A stretch of DNA of 64,000 nucleotides from positions 36,140,784 through 36,204,783 of the forward strand of contig NC_092640.1 of NCBI RefSeq assembly GCF_039555335.1. Reading direction: 5' to 3'. This DNA comes from Amphiura filiformis. Its lineage: Eukaryota; Echinodermata; Ophiuroidea; Amphilepidida; Amphiuridae. The notes under the pieces were generated by a model. That model saw nothing but the letters and a program-made list of their open reading frames with translations, searched no databases and had not been told where the DNA came from. The position numbers and the translations under genes are program-made. Below, piece after piece: positions 56,110 to 64,000 of this stretch (position 1 is the stretch's first letter; each line of letters opens with the position of its first letter).

Positions 56110-56435
56110 TTATTGATAATAGAATCATACTTTTCATGGTCTTCTGGTATAAGAAGTATTTGTATACCTCCATATCAAATGATGCACTTGTCAGCTGCTA
56201 CATGCATCTACTTTCACATGATAGCTATGAATAAATACCAGAATCATCTCAAGTGGAGGTCACTTCAAATCATCCCCAATTAAGAACAGTGTTAAAGAAT
56301 GTTCTCCATGTTACTTGGGATGATTTGAAGTGACCTCCACTTTGGAGGTGAGTGTGGTATTTATTCCTAGCTATTATGTGAAATGAGACACATGCAGCAG
56401 CCGACAAGTGCATCATTTTGATATGGATGTACACA
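56110..56435. repeat. Fold-back repeat with ~115-bp arms
   Basis: Left arm about 56162-56276 and right arm 56317-56432 pair (CTCCATATCAAATGATGCACTTG-type sequence against CAAGTGCATCATTTTGATAT, and GAGGTCACTTCAAATCATCC against GGATGATTTGAAGTGACCTC), with a 40-bp loop. Weaker pairing extends out to about 56110. No target duplication is seen. Confidence 0.75.
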
Positions 56436-57562
56436 TTTTCACTATTATTAACATACTCAATATGTGGGAAACCAACCATTATTACTTCAAGTAAACTTTG
56501 GGTTGATGGAATTAACAACTTTCAATCTGAATTAAGATTATTTTAAAGAAGACTTACCATCTAGAAAATAATTTTTAATGACAATTATTGGTAGAGCTTC
56601 TCTTTGTAAACCAGTGCTCATACGTCGATGATTGCAAAATGTTGTTATTTATCCTGAAGATAGGATTTGTCAGGTGTGTGATATGGGTGAAGTTGAGGAT
56701 GAGTTTCACTTATTATGGAGGTTTTTAAGTGTTGGGGAAATTTCTGATCAATATTGTAACATAATCTGATATCTTTGTTAGCGATACTGTTACATTTCTA
56801 GTCATTACTTGTGTGCTTTGCTCCACAGCAACACCCTCAATTTTTTTCAAATTTCTACTTTTTGCACCATTGTAATGTGCCATTGGTGTACATAAAGATT
56901 AAGCCTGAAGTGCTTTGGTTACAGTAAAATTTAACATTGATGGTAAAACCGGGTATCCCCAGGTTTATTCTGAGCTCACCGATCGAGTGCTGAATAAATA
57001 CATCGCCTGCGTGTATATATTGAATTATTGAAATAGGCCAAAAAAAAAAATTGTTTGCTTGTCCATATATAGATCACTTTCAGATGTTGGGTCGGTGGCT
57101 CGGTCAGGAAAACATTTTTTTCTTTTTATATCTTTTTTTCATGTACCAAAAGTATAATGTAATGAAGTACTATGTAAAACACTCACTGACAACAGAATTT
57201 CAACCAAAGATTCAAGGTAAAAATTCAAGGTAAACCCTACTTTATTCGACACGTACGTGTCTGGCAGACTTAAAATACTGCATTTTTAAGTTCAAAAGTG
57301 TTTTTTATACTTGTAGACGCTGAGAATCATAATGCGAAATATTGAAACCCTCAGCCAGGTACGACTGGACAGGAGAAACATGCAGGAAATGTTTTTACAA
57401 CATTTCTTTTCAATCTTTTTCAAAAAGTTCATGACATTTTTGAGAAAATTGGTTTAAAAAAAAACTTTTTCAAAACAAAAAGTTCTACGGTCGGGATTGC
57501 CGAGACAGTCGATCGGACGAGGACAAGCAAACAACTTTTTTTTTTGCCTAAGTGACGTACCG
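56436..57562. other. Unassigned sequence
   Basis: No supported gene. A/T homopolymer runs near 57035, 57115 and 57455. An ACACGTACGTGT palindrome near 57250. Confidence 0.35.
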
Positions 57563-57813
57563 TATAAACTGTATGCATATATCGCTATTCATTGTATGTC
57601 TTGTCTGAACATCCCATCAGCTGCGTGTAGCTCCGCCAATAATCATGATAAATAATACACGCATTGTAGGCGCTGTACATCAACTTGACACGTAAACTTT
57701 GTGTATATTGCTATTAGTCTTTACGTCTTGTTTGAATTCCATCAGCTGTGTGGAGCTCCCAATAATCATGGTAATTGTAATTGGCGAGCTAGATACACGC
57801 ATTGTAGGCACTG
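57563..57813. repeat. Diverged tandem duplication, ~131-bp period
   Basis: Two copies share CATCAGCTG(C/T)GTG(T/G)AGCTCC, AATAATCATG(A/G)TAA and ATACACGCATTGTAGGC(G/A)CTG. The second has a ~20-bp insertion. No coding frame. Confidence 0.75.
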
Positions 57814-58391
57814 GAATGAAATACCAATTGTTGTTTTTTTTTTATCAGTAGCTATCAGTGAAAACTAACATTTAAATAGGAATCTATTTTTATGCAAATC
57901 ACACATTATTGCTTTAATCTTTTGTAAATTACACCTATAATAATTTGTTGAGAACTTTTGATGTTGTGTGAAATATATTTACATGTATTAACTGTACCGT
58001 TTTAAGTGGTGAAAGTTTTATAAATTATTGAGGGATTGATTATCATTCATAACCTCATATACACAACAAGTGTGATATCGATCCAATCACAGATAATAAC
58101 TTTTAAATATGCAGACGCAAATGCACTAGGTCAATGAAAAAGTATAATGACCGCGTCTCGTGACGTAGCTAAAAGTACGCTCTACAATGACAATGTTACG
58201 TGGCGTGTTAGGCTTTCGAACAATTTATGCAGCCGTATTTGGAAATCGCATCATTGCGTGCTAGTGTGATTGGTCGCTAGCGGTATTTCCTTAATGGGCT
58301 ATTCGATTTTTTACAGGGAAAACGACAGATAAAGTTAAAATTGGATGTGTTCTGTTTTCAAATTAAAATGACTTTGCATCAGTTATTTTTC
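57814..58391. other. Unassigned sequence
   Basis: No supported feature; a few CG-rich words near 58140-58280. Confidence 0.35.
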
Positions 58392-58509
58392 GGGTAGTGT
58401 GAAATACCTAAACATTGTGCTTTGGACCTCGGAATATCCCTCGGGGCTGGGCTCCTCCGTATATTCCTCGGTTTTCCAAAGCACAATGTTTAGATATTTC
58501 ACAATACCC
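58392..58509. repeat. Short palindromic element (118 bp)
   Basis: GGGTAGTGTGAAATACCTAA with AACATTGTGCTTTGGA pairs with TCCAAAGCACAATGTT and TAGATATTTCACAATACCC; arms about 35 bp. Inner CCTCGG/CCGAGG words repeat. The shape suggests a tiny MITE. Confidence 0.75.
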
Positions 58510-58689
58510 TCAAAACAACTAATGCACAGTCATTAACCTCTTATTAACATGTATACATGTGCTTATACATAATGCATTTGAAAGATGGGTACATGTATTC
58601 AAATTAGTCCCATGAACATGGCAGATGCTAAAATGCTGTGTGGATATAGCTGTTGAAAATAGTATCATCTGTTCGTAAAGTTTGTTTTT

Positions 58690-59189
58690 AAAAGTAAAAA
58701 CCAACAGACCCATCCCACCACTAGGCTCTCGGCAGATCCTCTTATCTTTTCAGAGGTGTAAGACTGAATCCCACAAACAATCATACTTCAACCGCATTGT
58801 TCCTTGTGGAACCAGCTGCCTCCGAAACCAGATTATCCAATTCCATTTCTTCTTTCAAATATCAAGCTCTGGATTTTTGAAGTCTCAATTTTATTCCAAA
58901 TCTGTTCCTTCTGATACCTTTACTTGGTTTTGTACTTGCCGATGCCCTAACTGTAGGCCCATTTAAGGTCTTGCCCTGGCATTCCATTCTTTTTCCAAAT
59001 TATTTAGGTCTTTCTTAGGTGGGATGGTTCTAGAGGTGAATTTACACCTGTTTATTCCAGCCTATTCACTGGTCTTTTAACATGTTTTTTTTTTTTTTAA
59101 AAAGCTTTTATATTTATATTTTTCTAAATTTTGATGTGCAATAATTTTATATGTACCAGTGATGAAGTCTAATAAATAAATAAATAAAT
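58690..59189 (+). mobile_element. Decayed LINE 3' end with (AATA)n tail
   Basis: The frame at about 58755 reads FQRCKTESHKQSYFNRIVP, like the RC(R/K)T-x-x-(Y/F)-x-x-SF-x-PR segment near the C-terminus of several LINE proteins; a shifted frame continues with LWNQLPPE. A non-coding tail follows, ending in TAATAAATAAATAAATAAAT at 59170-59189. No RT catalytic motifs; the clade is not determined. Confidence 0.45.
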
Positions 59190-60380
59190 ACTAAGTAGAG
59201 TATTCACAATTAAAAACGAATGATATGTTTAGTTTATCTATTCAGAATACACCAATTATGGTTAAAACAGCATGAAATGAATGTGCTGATCCTTTTTATA
59301 AATGTATTACTGTTTATGAAACATTTATATATTATGTGTATATGAACTATGAATAATAAAAGATAAGAAAGACTCATTTATACCAGTGTTCCTGAATTTA
59401 GTGTTTTTTATACAGAGTACAAAGATCATTCACAAAAATCATCCTTAGTGCAGAAATAAGGATTGGCCATACATTATATGTTCTGGAATGAGGACAATGT
59501 CAGTAGCTGCTCTTTGAGAGTGTAAACTGTGACTATTTATGTGGCAAAATGTACCTATGGTTCGTGCGGAGGAGCATCTCCCTCATCTTTGGCTGAAAGG
59601 TCATTTAGGTGGCAATGTCCAAATCTAGGTGTGATTGGGCTCAAATTTGGTGCATATAAAGCCAAAGGAGGGAAACATGTTAAAGGCAGAGTTAACTTGA
59701 GGTCAAAGTTCGTGTAGAGGTTTATTTCTAAATTCCTTTGATTAGACTCCATATTAATTAAATTGTGAATGCTAAATTCAGTCATGACTTCAGCAGCATA
59801 GCTGCTATTGTTTAAGATATTGACCATTAATAGCATCCAAATGAACTTTGAAAATTCACACACTGATTTGCACAAAGATGTACAAAATCGGAAATAGACC
59901 AAAAATGAGAAAATGCTTTTAGGAGCCGGCCTTGCTCTCTATAATTGCCTACCTGTTGGATGCTGCATTTATTGAATTATTATTTAGCTAAATCGTCATT
60001 TCACCAAGGAAATGAACATGGAAATAATTGCCATTGATGTTAGTGGTCAATTCCTGCACTTTCATAAAAGGAAAATGGGAAATTCTTTGTTTTCTCACAT
60101 TACATGAACATTGGGTAAATCTAAATACATTCATAACCTCATGAATAGAGTGATGCATGAGGCCCAATCAAACTTATTTTGTAACCTCAGTGTATGCGAA
60201 ACGAACCATCCACATGCAAGCAACTATCGTGTCCGTACATTGCATGATTAAGCACTGTTGACTATTGAATTTTTAAAAGGAAAATGAAAGGAGGTGAAGT
60301 TGAATTTTATTTTGTTTTTCAGAAAGAATAATAATATTATACAGATTGTAAAAACAATTTGAAAAGTGACCACTATATGC
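59190..60380. other. Unassigned sequence
   Basis: A 115-codon open frame on the minus strand (59555-59902) has no domain I recognise. No TIRs or RNA genes. Confidence 0.35.
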
Positions 60381-60824
60381 GTTTGGACAGTATTTATTGT
60401 GGGACATTAGAGCACATCAGACATATCGAATTGCATTCTGAATACGAAGAATGTCCTGATGATATCAAATAATTTAGATTTTTTGAAATTAGCGATGTAA
60501 TACACATTAATGGCATATGATTAAAATCCATATCTTCAATATGAAAGGTCACAATTTTTAATTGATTGTCGTCGGCTTTTCCTCCCAGCTACATACACTT
60601 TAAGAATATATCATTAGATTTATAACATTTACTTGAGGACTGTTATATGTCAAAAATGTGAAAAATATCAAATTTTAATAACTTGTCATAAAATTTGTAT
60701 GAAATCATGAATTTCAAAAAATGAAAAATTATTTGATATCAGAAAGACATTCTTCGTATTCAGAATGCAATTCGATATGTCTGATGTGCTCTGATGATGA
60801 TGTCCCACAAAATACTGTCAAAAC
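60381..60824. mobile_element. TIR element with ~110-bp arms
   Basis: GTTTGGACAGTATTTATTG at the left mirrors CAAAATACTGTCAAAAC at the right. Inside, CACATCAGACATATCGAATT / AATTCGATATGTCTGATGTG, GCATTCTGAATACGAAGAAT and GATATCAAATAATTT pair almost exactly. The centre (60490-60712) is non-coding. The exact termini and target duplication are not clear. Confidence 0.8.
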
Positions 60825-62626
60825 GTTCTCAGCAGCACTCTCTTATTATGTTCACTGTGTGGTAAAGGTCTACAACATCTCTGAAATACATGTACTAAAT
60901 CCAGGTATATTTCATGATGCCTTTACCTTGGATTTCTTGTATCTATAACATATGTATACCGATGCAGGACTACAAGTTCGTATATAACAGTACAGTATGA
61001 TTAAAAGTTCCATTCGGTGATCCCAGCGCAAATGTAAAAAAAATTAAAATTAATTGCTTAAAATAGATGGATAAGGCATTAAAAAATTGTCGCTCGGTAT
61101 TTTTGGAATGAAAAAATTGCCAAAAACAAAGAAAACACAATGTTTAGAATGAATATTTTAAACAGTTCTCTCAACAAAAGAAAACAGCAGTGTACATTTA
61201 TATTGACGGGGTTGAAGCCCTATTCAAATAGCCAATTTATATAGACCACTTGACATCACTGTTTATCAACAAAGGCGAGGTACTCGTCTGTCGATATGCT
61301 TGACCGAGCCGCCACACTGTTCAATGACTTTCTTGTACTATATGAAATGTGGCGGGCGATTTAAAATGCATGTATGCCCTACCCCTTAGCAAACTACGAT
61401 GGGTACGCACACTGTAGAGCAAAGAAGAATGGAAATTGCCATAATCGCGCAAGATACTGCCCGGCAATGACGTCACATGCCAAGTGGTCTATACTGTCCG
61501 TAATAAAGATTCCTGTTAATGCCTTATTTTGTCTTGAACCACTAGCAGGCTATATAGATGTTAGCACATCACAGTGTCATCGCCTGATATCTTCATGGCA
61601 GAAATCGCCATGGTAGGTTGAATCCACCGCCATATGAATGGCCATTTTGTATCGACCTGTTAATAGTTAAATTGAGTCGCATAATGGGCGAAGGACATCT
61701 GACTAAGGCTTCTGACAATAGCCCGATTTGGCGGTGACTGTATAGACTTCTCCGTAGTCCACTTGCCAATTGTGCACTACTCTGGCTATTACATTTAAGC
61801 TTAAAACTCTGATTTAATTAATGAGTGCACAATTGATAGATTTTCACAACTGATCTTTTCAGTCACCGTACGCCCTCTGTTTGTTAGCTTCCCAAGTGGA
61901 CTACTGACTTTGCCTTGAGAGTTAGGCCAATTTCTGGCCTAACTAAAATTGGTGATGATGTAATGCATCTTTAAAAATGAATCTGGCTTGTGATTGGTCG
62001 CCCAGATCTCGTTATTGTTTAAATCCTCCCGACGCGTACTGGTACCATTATAACTATACATGGTACACAACTATCTAGGGAATGCGGCGCTTTTGTGCTG
62101 GTCGATGAACGTATGCATCTAGCGCGTATTGTACCAGCATGCTTAGTCTTGTGGTTAGATTTTATTGATAAACAAGTATGATTGACAGTGTGTGAGTCCC
62201 GGGTAAAGTTCTGCTTAAAAGTGAAAGTCCATAGTCGGTTTTTCGGATAATAAACTGGCAGATTCTAAAATTAGAATTGTTCAGTATTGAAGTGTCATTA
62301 TAATTATGCCATTATGATATGTTGCATTCAATAATATAAGCCTACCATGCCTACGTAGGGCATATACTTTACTTTTACTGTCACAAATATAATTATATAG
62401 CCTAAACTTTTTCATAACCATTTTATACTAGTATTTTGATGTACTAAATATCAGTATAATTTCGAGTTCAACTGAATGCGTTCATCATGATTAATAACAT
62501 TTTTATTTATCAAAAATCGACTATGGCATAGTCTAGTGACTGTACTGCAACAATATCGTGGCCACAATATGGAGTCTGCATCAGGATTTAAGTCATTCTG
62601 CCTACCTTGATTTTCCAGTAGCCAAA
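60825..62626. other. Mostly unassigned, with a possible small TIR element
   Basis: TATAGACCACTTGACATCA at 61240 and CACATGCCAAGTGGTCTATA ending at 61493 are inverted and end in TA, suggesting a ~250-bp TA MITE. A similar pair (GTAGTCCACTT near 61755, AAGTGGACTAC near 61895) lies next to it. No gene is supported. Confidence 0.45.
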
Positions 62627-63240
62627 GGCCAATTCCACCGTTACGGACGTTACAGATACATGCATCTTGCAACTTTTAAGTGAATAGCACACATGTTTGC
62701 TGTTAGGATAACACTTTATTTCTTAGTATGCTACTAGTACACACTCTAATGTTCAATATAATAAAGCAGTTTTGTTTTGGCTTTCTTAGTTAATTAGCTA
62801 CAGAAATTAGAAACGAGCGTTACGGACGTTACGCGAAAGTGCCTGCCTTTTTGACAGATGGTACATATCCTTAAATCTCCATACAGTTCTGTGTTTTATT
62901 TTTCCTGTTAACAATATTGAGCAAGCCCTGTGTCTCCATTCCATGTAAACATGAAAAGCAAGTTTGAAATTAATACTCCTGTATCGTCCTACACTGCTGA
63001 TTTAGCGTTACGGACGTTACATTTTATCTAAAATGTAACGTCCGTAACGTTTTACAAACTGAAAAAAAAACTGTCAAGGTGCTTCCTCAGATTTTTTTCT
63101 TTACTATCTTGGAGTAGGTCTGACATCAATCTATGGAGGCATGATTAGCAAGTTTGAAATAAATGCTCCTGTTTTGAGCAATAATGTTCCAAAATTTTGT
63201 TACGGACGTTACAAAAGGCACTTTTGGCATGGAATTGGCC
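62627..63240. mobile_element. Palindromic element with repeated GTTACGGACGTTAC words
   Basis: Outer ends GGCCAATTCCA (62627) and TGGAATTGGCC (63240) are inverted. The 14-mer GTTACGGACGTTAC occurs at 62640, 62819, 63007 and 63199 on the + strand and at 63035-63048 reversed, i.e. every ~180-190 bp. Sequence between repeats is also related (AAGCAAGTTTGAAAT, AATRCTCCTGT). No coding sequence spans it. The family is unknown to me. Confidence 0.65.
63006..63049. other. Perfect 21-bp stem hairpin with 2-base loop
   Basis: The 21 bases 63006-63026 are exactly complementary to 63029-63049, with only TC between. The stem carries the GTTACGGACGTTAC word in both arms. It lies in the middle of the palindromic element. 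Confidence 0.9.
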
Positions 63241-64000
63241 CAAACAAAATTGTGCACGATATCACAAAAGAGCGAAGTTGAACAAAATTTAACTCTTGAT
63301 ATTAAATCCCAGATGAAAATTCCAGCACCTGATGAAAATTTTCACTGCAGAGCTCGTGGTAGTGATGTGGAGTCTGAATTGAACATATACGCAAAAGATT
63401 CAGTACTTGACTGGGTTTTCTTGACTCATGGCAAAATAAATTTAGGGGCTATCATTTTCTTTGGAAGGGGGTCCCAAATTTAAAAAAGTCGACGTCGATA
63501 AAAATGCGACCACCCCCCCCTATTTCGGCAACAAAATTTTATGACCCCCCCCACCACCGATACACCCTACCCCCTAAACAGGCTAAAATTGTATTAAAAG
63601 CAGTCATTAAATAAATAAATAAACACACTATCTGTGTACCCCCTATTTTCTTTCCAAAATTAAATAATTTATGAAATTCGAAGCTATATACACAGTTCGG
63701 GAAACGACCTCGTACAGAAGCTTACAGAATTTGGGTGCAAAGTAAACGTGGAATTACAGGAAATATTTATCACTGATAATGAATCCGAATTCATCTGAAG
63801 AATATTTTAGGTCAAACAATTACCATTGTCTCAAAACTGTAGTTGTTTTTGCAATATTAACACCTTTTTGCAGCATTTTCATCTCATCGTGACCATTGTT
63901 TACATGTTTGTCCAGGAGCAGCCATTTCTAAAACCACCAAGAGCATTAGCCTCTTGGCCAGTCGTTCAAAGTTATTTTGGGTCAGGGAACAAACCAAAAG
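63241..64000. other. Unassigned right edge with one open frame
   Basis: A 99-codon frame (63184-63483, +) has fairly balanced composition downstream of 63240 (KIPAPDENFHCRARGSD), but no recognised domain, and its end overlaps a GGGGGTCCCAAATTT low-complexity block. C-runs (ACCACCCCCCCC) at 63510-63560 and a short AATA tract at 63611-63624. No gene can be asserted. Confidence 0.3.

Noticed and set aside
59555-59902. 115-codon minus-strand frame
   Set aside because: No domain, no splice context, composition like surrounding non-coding sequence.

Overview
This window looks like repeat-rich, AT-rich nuclear DNA from an animal, most likely a marine invertebrate deuterostome such as an echinoderm. 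The pointers are the tRNA-derived SINE, CR1/L2-like and RTE-like LINE fragments, many short terminal-inverted-repeat (TIR) elements, a long tandem satellite, frequent TAGGCCTA and TACATGTA words, and a 200-base run of N. The lineage is inference from sequence style. I found no confident host protein-coding gene, no intact transposase, no functional tRNA or rRNA, and no prokaryotic feature.

Layout. Bases 1-3360 and 8290-13110 are two blocks of one satellite with a basic unit of about 90-100 bp, organised into higher-order repeats (HORs). Between them lie a 2.8-kb TIR element (5070-7862) and a 200-bp GC-rich island. 13.1-21 kb is mostly unassigned, with an assembly gap at 15789-15988. 21.1-27.65 kb is a nested complex: a 2.55-kb long-TIR element holding a LINE relic and a 488-bp fold-back, then four diverged tandem copies of a ~0.65-kb unit interrupted by later insertions. 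29-45.8 kb is a dense mosaic of non-autonomous DNA transposons (hAT-like, TA-target mariner-like, TTAA-target piggyBac/Kolobok-like, and one with 10-bp target duplications like Mutator), plus LINE fragments and a SINE. 45.8-51.6 kb is mostly unassigned. 51.7-64 kb returns to GAATTG-type simple arrays, TIR elements, fold-backs, a LINE 3' end and an element carrying a repeated GTTACGGACGTTAC word.

How it fits together. The window is a record of transposition. Several insertions are verified internally by paralogous empty sites in the same window: an 871-bp TA element in tandem copy 2, a TTAA MITE in tandem copy 1, and hAT-like and TTAA MITEs inside one copy of a GATTTCACACC-TIR family. The best candidates for something undescribed are the 2.8-kb element whose arms are arrays of GAGTAAA-like words and whose interior holds a phase-consistent three-exon frame; the 1.46-kb element with ~165-bp TIRs and a perfect 10-bp target duplication; the HOR satellite shared by two blocks; and the GTTACGGACGTTAC element at the right end. 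All functional statements about non-autonomous elements are inference from termini and target-site duplications.
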